Assembly (NCBI GenBank): GCA_022747635.1
Contig: JAKTNV010000644.1
Span: forward strand, 24,394 to 88,393
Direction of reading: 5' to 3'
Length of the DNA stretch: 64,000 bases
DNA from: Hetaerina americana
Taxonomy: Eukaryota > Arthropoda > Insecta > Odonata > Calopterygidae
Part shown: in pieces, positions 51,843 through 62,893 of the stretch
Layout: each line of letters starts with the position of its first letter
Position numbering within the stretch: the stretch's first letter is position 1
Translations under genes and position numbers: made by a program
Notes under the pieces: model-generated
Seen by the model: only the letters and a program-made list of their open reading frames with translations
Told to the model about the DNA's origin: nothing
The model's database searches: none

Positions 51843-53756
51843 CCATGGAAACATTTTTGTTTGATTTGTGTCGAGTGACATTTTCACCTAGAACCCAGAG
51901 GGGGGGAATGGGCACTTTTCATGAAAAATGTGAAAAATTAAATTTTCTAAAAATGAAATAAATGCCTTTTTAAACACCTCAAACATTCACTCTAAAACAG
52001 AAATTGTTGTTTTTTCGCAATATTTTTAGAAATTTGGGCTCTTTTAGTAACATTGACTCCTGGGCTGAAGCGTCTTTTATGATCATTTATTGTCTTTCAG
52101 GATTCATTCTGGGTTTTATTTTATTTATTTGATGAAAATGAACAACAATACACACCTTGGATACATTTTTGTTTGATTTGTGTCGAGTGAGATTTTCACC
52201 TAGAACCCAAAGGGGGGGGTATTGGCACTTTTCATGAAAAAATGTGATTAATTAAATTTTTTTAAAATGAAATATATGCCTTCTAAACACCTTAAACATT
52301 CACTTTAAAACAGAAGATTGTTTTTTTTCGCAATATTTTTAGAAATTTGGTCTCTTTTAGTAACATTAACACTTGCGCTGAAGCAACTTTTATGCTCATT
52401 TCTTGTCTTTCAGGATTAATTCTGGGTTTTATTTTGTTTATTTGATGAAAATGAACAACAATACACACCATGGAAACATTTTTGTTTGATTTGTGTCAAG
52501 TGAGATTTTCACCTAGAACCCAAAGGGGGGGGAACTTATGACTTAGAACCCAAAGGGGGGGGAAGTATTGGAACTTTTCATGGAAAAATGTGAAAAATTA
52601 AATTTTCTAAAAATGAAATAAATGCCTTATAAACACCTCAAACATTCACTCTAGAACAGAAGATTGTTGTTTTTTTCGCAAAATTTTTAGAAATTTGGGC
52701 TCTTTTAGTAACATTAACACTTTCGCTGAAGCAACTTTTATGCTCATTTCTTGTATTTCAAGGTTAATTCTGGGTTTTATTTTGTTTATTTGATGAAAAT
52801 GAACAATAATACACACCATGGAAACATTTTTGTTTGATTTGTGTCGAGTGAGATTTTCACCTAGAACCCAAAGTGGGGGGTATTGGCACTTTTCATGGAA
52901 AAATGTGAAAAATAAAATTTTCTAAAAATGAAATAAATGCCTTATAAACACCTCAAACATTCACTCTAGAACAGAAGATTGTTGTTTTTCGCAAAATTTT
53001 TAGAAATTTGGGCTCTTTTAGTAACATTAACACTTTCGCTGAAGCAACTTTTATGCTCATTTCTTGTATTTCAAGGTTAATTCTGGGTTTTATTTTGTTT
53101 ATTTGATGAAAATGAACAATAATGCACACTATGGAAACATTTTTGTTTGATTTGTGTCGAGTGAGATTTTCACCTAGAACCCAAAGGGGGGGGTATTGGC
53201 ACTTTTCATGGAAAAATGTGAATAATTAAATTTTTTTAAAATGAAATATATAACTTCTAAACACCTTAAACATTCACTCTAAAACAGAAGATTGTTTTTT
53301 TTCGCAATATTTTTAGAAATTTGGGCTCTTTTAGTAACATTAACACCTGGGCTGAAGCATCTTTTATGATCATTTATTGTCTTTCAGGATTCATTCTGGG
53401 TTTTATTTTATTTATTTGATGAAAATGAACAACAATACACACCTTGGATACATTTTTGTTTTATTTGTGTCGAGTGAGATTTTCACCTAGAACCCAAAAG
53501 GGGGGGGGTATTGGCACTTTTCATGGAAAAATGTGAAAAATTAAATTTTCTAAAAATGAAATAAATGCCTTATAAACACCTCAAACATTCACTCTAAAAC
53601 AGAAGATTGTTGTTTTTCGCAATATTTTTAGAATTTTGGGCTCACTTAGTAACATTAACACTTGCGCTGAAGCATCTTTTCACCTCATTTCTTGTCTTTC
53701 GGGATTAATTCTGGGTTTTATTTTGTTTATTTGATGAAAATGAACAACAATACACA
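51843..53756. repeat. Module B HOR copy 5 (6 monomers, N2 missing)
   Basis: Order is N1/N2 fusion, N3, N4, N5, N6, N7 over 1914 bp. The N1 unit changes into the N2 ending after GACTCCTGGGCTGAAGCG near 52055, continuing with GGATTCATTC and TTTTATTTATTT. The extra length over 1876 bp is mostly a 33-bp insertion in N4 (52533-52565) plus a few one-base gains in T runs. Confidence 0.85.
52512..52565. repeat. Tandem duplication at the G tract of B monomer N4
   Basis: CTAGAACCCAAA-G8-AA at 52513-52534 is followed, 30 bp on, by TTAGAACCCAAA-G8-AA at 52543-52564, with TTATGA-like filler between. The first base pair of the second copy (TTAG for CTAG) and the CTTATGACTTAG spacer are not from the normal monomer. 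The G8 tract has thus been doubled locally, the clearest new sequence of this kind in the window. Confidence 0.8.
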
Positions 53757-54850
53757 CCATGGAAACATTTTTGTTTGATTTGTGTCGAGTGACATTTTCA
53801 CCTAGAACCCAGAGGGGGGGAATGGGCACTTTTCATGGAAAAATGTGAAAAATTAAATTTTCTAAAAATGAAATAAATGCCTTCTAAACACCTCAAACAT
53901 TCACTCTAAAACAGAAATTGTTGTTTTTCGCAATATTTTTAGAAATTTGGGCTCTTTTAGTAACATTGACACCTGGGCTGAAGCATCTTTTATGATCATT
54001 TATTGTCTTTCAGGATACATTCTGGGTTTTATTTTGTTTATTTGATGAAAATTAACAATAATACACACCATGGAAACATTTTTGTTTGATTTGTGTCGAG
54101 AGAGATTTTCACCTAGAACCCAAAGGGGGGGGGGTATTGGCACTTTTCATGGAAAAATGTGAAAAATTAAATTTTCTAAAAATGAAATAAATGCTTTCTA
54201 AACACCTCAAACATTCACTCTAAAACAGAAAATTGTTGTTTTTCGCAATATTTTTAGAAATTTGGGCTCTTTTAGTAACATTAATACCTAGGCTGAAGCA
54301 TCTTTTATGATCATTTATTGTCTTTCAGGATTCATTCTGGGTTTTATTTTATTTATTTGATGAAAATGAACAACAATACACACCTTGGATACATTTTTGT
54401 TTGATTTGTGTCGAGTGAGATTTTCACCTAGAACCCAAAGGGGGGGGTATTGGCACTTTTCATGAAAAAATTTGATTAATTAAATTTTTTTAAAATGAAA
54501 TATATGCCTTCTAAACACCTTAAACATTCACTTTAAAACAGAAGATTGTTTTTTTTTCGCAATATTTTTAGAAATTTGGTCTCTTTTAGTAACATTAACA
54601 CTTGCGCTGAAGCAACTTTTATGCTCATTTCTTGTCTTTCAGGATTAATTCTGGGTTTTATTTTGTTTATTTGATGAAAATGAACAACAATACACACCAT
54701 GGAAACATTTTTGTTTGATTTGTGTCAAAAGAGATTTTCACCTAGAACCCAAAGGGGGGGGTATTGGCACTTTTCATGGAAAAATGTGAAAAATTAAATT
54801 TTCTAAAAATGAAATAAATGCCTTATAAACACCTCAAACATTCACTCTAA
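53757..54850. repeat. Module B HOR copy 6 (N1-N4, then broken off)
   Basis: N1, N2, N3 and the start of N4 (GTGTCAAAAGAG near 54724) are present. After CTCTAAAACAAAAGATTG at about 54846 the sequence leaves the HOR for a type with GATTGTAGTTTTTCGC and ACATAAACACTTGGG. The same N4-to-this-type junction recurs near 59903 and 63670, so the breakpoint was itself copied. Confidence 0.82.
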
Positions 54851-57800
54851 AACAAAAGATTGTAGTTTTTCGCAATATTTTTAGAAATTTGGGCTCTTTT
54901 AGTAACATAAACACTTGGGCTGAAGCATCTTTTATGATCATTTATTGTCTTTCAGGATACATTCTGTGTTTTATTTTGTTTATTTGATGAAAATGAACAA
55001 CAATACACACCTTGGATACATTTTTGTTTGATTTCTGTCGAGTGTGATTTTCACCTAGAACCCAAAGGTGGGGGTATTTTTGTCACTTTTCATGGAAAAA
55101 TGTGAAAAATTAAATTTTCTAAAAATGAAATAAATGCCTTCTAAAAACCTCAAACATTCACTCTTAAACAGAAGATTGTTGTTTTTTCACAATATTTTTA
55201 GAAATTTGGGCTCTTTTAGTAACATTAACACTTTCGCTGAAGCAACTTTTATGCTCATTTCTTGTATTTCAAGGTTAATTCTGGGTTTTATTTTGTTTAT
55301 TTGATGAAAATGAACAACAATACACACCTTGGATACATTTTTGTTGATTTCTGTTGAGTGAGATTTTCACCTAGAACCCAAAGGGGGGGGGTATTGGCAC
55401 TTTTCATGAAAAATGTGATTAATTAAATTTTCTAAAAATAAAATAAATGCCTTCTAAACACCTCAAACATTCGCTCTAAATCAGAAGATTGTTTTTTTTC
55501 GCAATATTTTTAGAAATTTGGGCTCTTTTAGTAACATTAACACCTGGGCTGAAGCATCTTTTATGATAATTTATTGTCTTTCAGGATTCATTCTGGGTTT
55601 TATTTTATTTATTTGATGAAAATGAACAACAATACACACCTTGGATACATTTTTGTTTGATTTGTGTCGAGTGAGATTTTCACCTAGAACCCAAAGAGGG
55701 GGGGGGGTATTGGCACTTTTCATGGAAAAATGTGAATAATTAAATTTTTTTTAAATGAAATATATGCCTTCTAAACACCTTAAACATTCACTCTTAAATA
55801 AAAGATTGTTTTTTTTTCGCAATATTTTTAGAAATTTGGGCTCTTTTAGTAACATTAACACCTGGGCTGAAGCATCTTTTATGATCATTTATTGTCTTTC
55901 AGGATTCATTCTGGGTTTTATATTATTTATTTGATGAAAATGAACAACAATACACACCTTGGATACATTTTTGTTTGATTTGTGTCGAGTGAGATTTTCA
56001 TTTAGAACCCAAAGGGGGGGGTATTGGCACTTTTCATGGAAAAATGTGATTAATTAATTTTTTTTAAAATGAAATATATGCCTTCTAAACACCTTAAACA
56101 TTCACTCTAAAACAGAAGATTGTTTTTTTTTCGCAATATTTTTAGAAATTTGGTCTCTTTTAGTAACATTAACACTAGCGCTGAAGCAACTTTTATGCTC
56201 ATTTCTTGTCTTTCAGGATTAATTCTGGGTTTTATTTGGTTTATTTGATGAAAATGAACAACAATACACACCATGGAAACATTTTTGTTTGATTTGTGTC
56301 GAGTGAGTTTTTCACCTAGAACCCAAAGAGGGGGGGGGTGGGGTATTGGCACTTTTCATGGAAAAATGTGAAAAATTAAATTTTCTAAAATGAAATAAAT
56401 GCCTTATAAACACCTCAAACATTCACTCTAGAACAGAAGATTGTTGTTTTTCGTAAAATTTTTAGAAATTTGGGCTCTTTTAGTAACATTAACACTTTCG
56501 CTGAAGCAACTTTTATGCTCATTTCTTGTATTTCAAGGTTAATTCTGGGTTTTATTTTGTTTATTTGATGAAAATGAACAATAATACACACCATGGAAAC
56601 ATTTTTGTTTGATTTGTGTCGAGTGAGATTTTCACCTAGAACCCAAAGGGGGGGGGGTATATGCACTTTTCATGGAAAAATGTAAAAAATTAAATTTTCT
56701 AAAAATGAAATAAATGCCTTATAAACACCCTCAAACATTCACTCTAGAACAGAAGATTGGTTTGTTTTTTCGCAAAATTTTTAGAAATTTGGGCTCTTTT
56801 AGTAACATTAACACGTTCGCTGAAGCAACTTTTATGCTCATTTCTTGTATTTCAAGGTTAATTCTGGGTTTTATTTTTGTTTATTTGATGAAAATGAACA
56901 ATAATACACACCATGGAAACATTTTTGTTTGATTTGTGACGAGTGAGATTTTCACCTAGAACCCAAAGGGGGGGGTATTGGCACTTTTCATGGAAAAATG
57001 TGAAAAAATTAAATTTTCTAAAAATGAAATAAATGCCTTCTAAACACCTCAAACATTCGCTCTAAATCAGAAGATTGTTTTTTTTTTCGCAATATTTTTA
57101 GAAATTTGGGCTCTTTTAGTAACATTAACACCTGGCTGAAGCATCTTTTATGATAATTTATTGTCTTTCAGGATTCATTCTGGGTTTTATTTTATTTATT
57201 TGATGAAAATGAACAACAATACACACCTTGGATACATTTTTGTTTGATTTGTGTCGAGTGAGATTTTCACCTAGAACCCAAAGGGGGGGGGGTATTGGCA
57301 CTTTTCATGGAAAAATGTGAATAATTAAATTTTTTTAAAATGAAATATATAACTTCTAAACACCTTAAACATTCACTGTAAAACAGAAGATTGTTTTTTT
57401 TTCGCAATATTTTTAGAAATTTGGTCTCTTTTAGTAACATTAACCACTAGCGCTGAAGCAACTTTTATGCTTATTTCTTGTCTTTCAGGATTAATTATGG
57501 ATTTTATTTTGTTTATTTGATGAAAATGAACAACAATACACACCATGGAAACATTTTTGTTTGATTTGTGTTAAGTGAGATTTTCACCTAGAACCCAAAG
57601 GGGGGGGGGGTATTGGCACTTTTCATGGAAAAATGTGAAAAATTAAATTTTCTAAAAATGAAATAAATGCCTTATAAACACCTCAAACATTCACTCTAGA
57701 ACAGAAGATTGTTTGTTTTTTTCGCAAAATTTTTAGAAATTTGGACTCTTTTAGTAGCATTAACACTTTCGCTGAAGCAACTTTTATGCTCATTTCTTGT

Positions 57801-58829
57801 ATTTCCAAGGTTAATTCTGGGTTTTATTTTGTTTATTTGATGAAAATGAACAATAATACACACCATGGAAACATTTTTGTTTGATTTGTGTCGAGTGAGA
57901 TTTTCACCTAGAACCCAAAGGGGGGGGGGTATTGGCACTTTTCATGGAAAAATGTGAAAAATTAAATTTTCTAAAAATGAAATAAATGCCTTATAAACAC
58001 CTCAAACATTCACTCTAGAACAGAAGATTGTTGTTTTTCGCAAAATTTTTAGAAATTTGGGGCTCTTTTTAGTAACATTAACACTTTCGCTGAAGCAACT
58101 TTTATGCTCATTTCTTGTATTTCAAGGTTAATTCTGGGTTTTATTTTGTTTATTTGATGAAAATGAACAATAATACACACCATGGAAACATTTTTGTTTG
58201 ATTTGTGTCGTGTGAGATTTTCACCTAGAACCCAAAGGGGGGGGGGGTGTTGGCACTTTTCATGGAAAAATGTGAAAAATTAAATTTTCTAAAAATGAAA
58301 TAAATGCTTTCTAAACACCTCAAACATTCACTCTAAAACAAAAGATTGTAGTTTTTTTGCAATATTTTTAGAAATTTGGGCTCTTTTAGTAACATTAACA
58401 CTTGGGCTGAAGCATCTTTTATGATCATTTATTGTCTTTCAGGATACATTCTGGGTTTTTTTTGTTTATTTGATGAAAATGAACAACAATACACACCTTG
58501 GATACATTTTTGTTTGATTTGTGTCGAGTGTGATTTTCACCTAGAACCCAAAGGTGGGGGTATTATTGTCACTTTTCATGGAAAAATGTGAAAAATTAAA
58601 TTTTCTAAAAATGAAATAAATGCCTTCTAAACACCTCAAACATTCACTCTAAAACAGAAGATTGTTGTTTTTCACAATATTTTTAGAAATTTGGGCTCTT
58701 TTAGTAACATTAACACTTTCGCTGGAGCAACTTTTTATGCTCATTTCTTGTCTTTCAGGATTAATTCTGGGTTTTTATTTTGTTTATTTGATGAAAATGA
58801 TCAACCAAAAACACTATGAAACATTTTTG
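54851..58829. repeat. Diverged B-type monomers
   Basis: About 13 monomers, irregular in order. 54851-56080 is repeated at 59908-61070 (offset 5057-5061), with CTGTCGAGTGTG, TATTTTTGTCAC, CTGTTGAG, TCGCTCTAAATCAG and TTTTCATTTAGAACCC. From about 56110 come N3-, N5- and N6-like units, including several N5-like ones with CTCTAGAACAG, TTTTTAG after CGCAAAA, CTTTCGCTG and TATTTCAAGG. Many one-base gains are present (AAACACCCTC at 56724, TAACCACTAG at 57441, ATTTCCAAGG at 57801, GGGGCTC near 58060). Confidence 0.75.
57600..57610. repeat. Hypervariable G tract, long example
   Basis: Each monomer carries a G run after AGAACCC-AAA. It varies from about 4 to 11 bases between neighbouring copies; this example has 11, as does 58237-58247, and 28451-28460 has 10. 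It is the main length-variable site in the unit, and most indels and odd insertions in the window (20.6, 35.6 and 52.5 kb) sit in it. Replication slippage is the simplest cause, but homopolymer miscalling in the underlying reads would look the same. Confidence 0.8.
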
Positions 58830-61800
58830 TTTGATTTGTTTCGAGTGAGATTTTCACCTAGAACCCAAAGGGGTATCGGAACTTTTCATGGAAAAATGTG
58901 AAAAATTAAATTTTTTAAAAATGAAATTAATGCCTTATAAACACCTCAAACATTCACTCTAAAACAGAAAATTATTGTTTTTTCGCAATATTTTTAGAAA
59001 TTTGGGCTCTTTTAGTAACATAAACACCTGGGCTGAAGCATCTTTTATGAACATTTATTGTCTTTCAGGATACATTCTGGGTTTTATTTTGTTTATTTGA
59101 TGAAAATGAACAACAATACACACCTAAGATACATTTTTGTTTGATTTGTGTCGAGTGAGATTTTCACCTAGAACCCAAAGGGGGGGGTATTGGCACTTTT
59201 CATGGGAAAAATGTGAAAAATTAAATTTTCTAAAAATGAAATAAATGCCTTCTAAACACCTCAAACATTCACTCTAAAACAGAAGATTGTTGTTTTTCGC
59301 AATATTTTTAGAAATTTGGGCTCTTTTAGTAACATTAACACCTGGGCTGAAGCATCTTTTATGATCATTTATTGTCTTTCAGGATTCATTCTGGGTTTTA
59401 TTTTATTTATTTGATGAAAATGAACAACAATACACACCTTGGATACATTTTTGTTTGATTTGTGTCGAGTGAGATTTTCACCTAGAACCCAAAGGGGGGG
59501 GTATTGGCACTTTTCATGAAAAAATTTGATTAATTAAATTTTTTTTAAAAATGAAATATATGCCTTCTAAACACCTTAAACATTCACTTTAAAACAGAAG
59601 ATTGTTTTTTTTTCGCAATATTTTTAGAAATTTGGTCTCTTTTAGTAACATTAACACTTGCGCTGAAGCAACTTTTATGCTCATTTCTTGTCTTTCAAGG
59701 ATTAATTCTGGGTTTTATTTTGTTTATTTGATGAAAATGAACAACAATACACACCATGGAAACATTTTTGTTTGATTTGTGTCAAAAGAGATTTTCACCT
59801 AGAACCCAAAGGGGGGGGTATTGGCACTTTTCATGGAAAAATGTGAAAAATTAAATTTTCTAAAAATGAAATAAATGCCTTATAAACACCTCAAACATTC
59901 ACTCTAAAACAAAAGATTGTAGTTTTTTTCGCAATATTTTTAGAAAATTTGGGCTCTTTTAGTAACATAAACACTTGGGCTGAAGCATCTTTTATGATCA
60001 TTTATTGTCTTTCAGGATACATTCTGGGTTTTATTTTGTTTATTTGATGAAAATGAACAACAATACACACCTTGGATACATTTTTGTTTGATTTCTGTCG
60101 AGTGTGATTTTCACCTAGAACCCAAAGGTGGGGGTATTTTTGTCACTTTTCATGGAAAAATGTGAAAAATTAAATTTTCTAAAAATGAAATAAATGCCTT
60201 CTAAAAACCTCAAACATTCACTCTTAAACAGAAGATTGTTGTTTTTTCACAATATTTTTAGAAATTTGGGCTCTTTTAGTAACATTAACACTTTCGCTGA
60301 AGCAACTTTTATGCTCATTTCTTGTATTTCAAGGTTAATTCTGGGTTTTATTTTGTTTATTTGATGAAAATGAACAACAATACACACCTTGGATACATTT
60401 TTGTTTGATTTCTGTTGAGTGAGATTTTCACCTAGAACCCAAAGGGGGGGGGTATTGGCACTTTTCATGAAAAAATGGTGATTAATTAAATTTTCTAAAA
60501 ATAAAATAAATGCCTTCTAAACACCTCAAACATTCGCTCTAAATCAGAAGATTGTTTTTTTTTCGCAATATTTTTAGAAATTTGGGCTCTTTTAGTAACA
60601 TTAACACCTGGGCTGAAGCATCTTTTATGATAATTTATTGTCTTTCAGGATTCATTCTGGGTTTTATTTTATTTATTTGATGAAAATGAACAACAATACA
60701 CACCTTGGATACATTTTGTTTGATTTGTGTCGAGTGAGATTTTCACCTAGAACCCAAAGAGGGGGGGGTATTGGCACTTTTCATGGAAAAATGTGAATAA
60801 TTAAATTTTTTTAAAATGAAATATATGCCTTCTAAACACCTTAAACATTCACTCTAAAATAAAAGATTGTTTTTTTTCGCAATATTTTTAGAAATTTGGG
60901 CTCTTTTAGTAACATTAACTCTTGCGCTGAAGCATCTTTTATGATCATTTATTGGTCTTTCAGGATTCATTCTGGGTTTTATATTATTTATTTGATGAAA
61001 ATGAACAACAATACACACCTTGGATACATTTTTGTTTGATTTGTGTCGAGTGAGATTTTCATTTAGAACCCAAGGGGGGGGGTATTGGCACTTTTCATGG
61101 AAATATGTGAAAAATTAAATTTTTTAAAAATGAAATAAATGCCTTCTAAACAACTCAAACATTCACTCTAAAACAGAAGATTGTTGTTTTTCGCAATATT
61201 TTTAGAAATTTGGGCTCTTTTAGTAACATTAACACCCGGGCTGAAGCATCTTTTATGATCATTTATTGTCTTTCAGGATACATTCTGGGTTTTATTTTGT
61301 TTATTTGATGAAAATGAACACCAATACACACCTTGGATACATTTTTGTTTGATTTGTGTCAAGTGAGATTTTCACCTAGAACCCAAAGGGGGGGTATTGG
61401 CACTTTTCCATGGAAAAATGTGAAAAATTAAATTTTCTAAAAATGAAATAAATGCCTTCTAAACACCTCAAACATTCACTCTAAAACAGAAGATTGTTGT
61501 TTTTTTCGCAATATTTTTAGAAATTTGGGCTCTTTTAGTAACATTAACACTTGCGCTGTAGCATCTTTTATGCTCATTTCTTGTCTTTCAGGATTAATTC
61601 TGGGTTTTATTTTGTTTATTTGATGAAAATGAACAACAATACACACCATGGAAAAATTTTGGATTGATATGTGTCGAGTGAGATTTTCACTTAGAACCCA
61701 AAGGGGGGGGTATTGGCACTTTTCATGGAAAAATGTGAAAAATTAAATTTTTTTAAAATGAAATAAATGCCTTCTAAACAACTCAAACATTCACTCTAAA

Positions 61801-62289
61801 ACAGAAGATTGTTGTGTTTCGGCAATATTTTTAGAAATTTGGGCTCTTTTAGTAACATTAACACCTGGGCTGAAGCATCTTTTATGATCATTTATTGTCT
61901 TTCAGGATACTTTCTGGGTTTTATTTTGTTTATTTGATGAAAATGAACAACAATACACACCTTGGATACATTTTTGTTTGATTTGTGTCGAGTGAGATTT
62001 TCACCTAGAATTAAAGGGGGATTGGCACTTTTCATGGAAAAATGTGAAAAATTAAATTTTTTAAAAAATGAAATTAATGCCTTATAAACACCTCAAACAT
62101 TCACTCTAAAACAGAAAATTTTTGTTTTTTCCCAATATTTTTAGAAATTTGGGCTCTTTTAGTAACATTAACACCTGGGCTGAAGCATCTTTTATGATCA
62201 TTTATTGTCTTTCAGGATTCATTCTGGGTTTTATTTTGTTTATTTGATGAAAATGAACAACAATACACACCTTGGATACATTTTTGTTT
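58830..62289. repeat. Terminal HOR, copy 1 (about 3457 bp)
   Basis: This starts with an L-type monomer (AAAGGGGTATCGG at 58867, repeated at 62324). It then has a near-consensus unit, N3- and N4-like units, the AAAACAAAAGATTG type, TATTTTTGTCAC, TCGCTCTAAATCAG and TTTTCATTTAG units. These are followed by relics of A (m5/m6, from 61080) and the A'-L' link (from 61646). The second copy begins at about 62290. Its composition repeats the A-link-L-B order of the central region in miniature. Confidence 0.75.
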
Positions 62290-62540
62290 GATTTGTTTCG
62301 AGTGAGATTTTCACCTAGAACCCAAAGGGGTATCGGAACTTTTCATGGAAAAATGTGAAAAATTAAATTTTTTAAAAATGAAATTAATGCCTTATAAACA
62401 CCTCAAACATTCACTCTAAAACAGAAAATTATTGTTTCTTTCGCAATATTTTTAGAAATTTGGGCTCTTTTAGTAACATAAACACCTGGGCTGAAGCATC
62501 TTTTATGAACATTTATTGTCTTTCAGGATACATCTTGGGT
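61080..62540. repeat. Distant copy of 41280-43050 (A end, link, L)
   Basis: CATGGAAAAATTTTGG at 61647 matches 41851 (offset 19796); GAACACCAATAC and ACTTAGAACCC also match. After about 62130 the offset becomes 19490, so one 306-bp monomer (42480-42790 type) is missing here. Relative to the 41 kb copy this one has several one- or two-base gains: CTTTTCCATGG near 61403, a T7 run near 61500, TCGGCAATA near 61819, TTTTAAAAAATG near 62060 and TTTCTTTCGC near 62435. Substitutions are few. Confidence 0.8.
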
Positions 62541-62580
62541 TTTATTTTGTTTATTTGATGAAAATGAACAACAATACACA

Positions 62581-62893
62581 CCTTGGATACATTTTTGTTT
62601 GATTTGTGTCGAGTGAGATTTTCACCTAGAACCCAAAGGGGGGGGTATTGGCACTTTTCATGGAAAAATGTGAAAAATTAAATTTTCTAAAAATGAAATA
62701 AATGCCTTCTAAACACTTCAAACATTCACTCTAAAACAGAAGATTGTTGTTTTTCGCAATATTTTTAGAAATTTGGGCTCTTTTAGTAACATTAACACCT
62801 GGGCTGAAGCATCTTTTATGATCATTTATTGTCTTTCAGGATTCATTCTGGGTTTTATTTTATTTATTTGATGAAAATGAACAACAATACACA
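62581..62893. repeat. Representative satellite monomer
   Basis: This unit is close to what I judge to be the commonest sequence and can serve as a reference. It opens with CCTTGGATAC, which alternates with CCATGGAAAC in other units. Then come GTCGAGTGAG, AGAACCC, a G run of variable length, TATTGGCAC, the near-palindrome TTTTCATGGAAAA, an AT-rich stretch, AACATTCACTC, TTTTTCGCAATA, TTTTAGTAAC, the class-defining CACCTGGGCTGAAGC, TTTCAGGATTCATTC and finally TGATGAAAATGAAC. Comparing the two halves by eye shows no internal duplication, so it is not an obvious fused 156-bp dimer. Where the unit starts is arbitrary in a tandem array; I cut at CCTTGG/CCATGG. Confidence 0.9.
62680..62774. other. 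Inverted repeat (dyad) carried by the monomer
   Basis: AAATTTTCTAAAAAT at 62680-62694 is the reverse complement of ATTTTTAGAAATTT at 62761-62774, except for one extra T in the first arm. That gives a possible stem of about 14 bp with one bulge, around a loop of 66 nt. Most monomers keep both arms. The first arm is altered in some types: a run of T followed by AAAATG in B monomers N3 and N6. In N4 and N5 the second arm changes to follow CGCAAAATTTTT. AT-rich dyads occur in several centromeric satellites and could form cruciforms or bind protein. No role can be shown here, and chance in AT-rich DNA is possible. Confidence 0.5.

Noticed and set aside
56714..56932. Plus-strand frames of 60-80 codons (also near 1109, 13896, 20121, 58376, 58662)
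   Set aside because: Each lies inside the monomer, appears only where a chance indel removes a stop, and is not kept between copies of the same monomer type.
57600..57610. G-quadruplex
   Set aside because: A single G run per 312 bp, with other G runs of only three bases and long gaps, does not form a standard four-run motif.
62581..62893. Monomer derived from a tRNA or SINE
   Set aside because: The reverse strand has GGTTCTAGGTG, which shares only GGTTC and a few bases with a B box. There is no A box at proper spacing, no A-rich tail, and no target-site duplications.
62581..62893. 312-bp unit as a fused dimer of 156-bp monomers
   Set aside because: The two halves show no alignable similarity by eye beyond general AT-richness.
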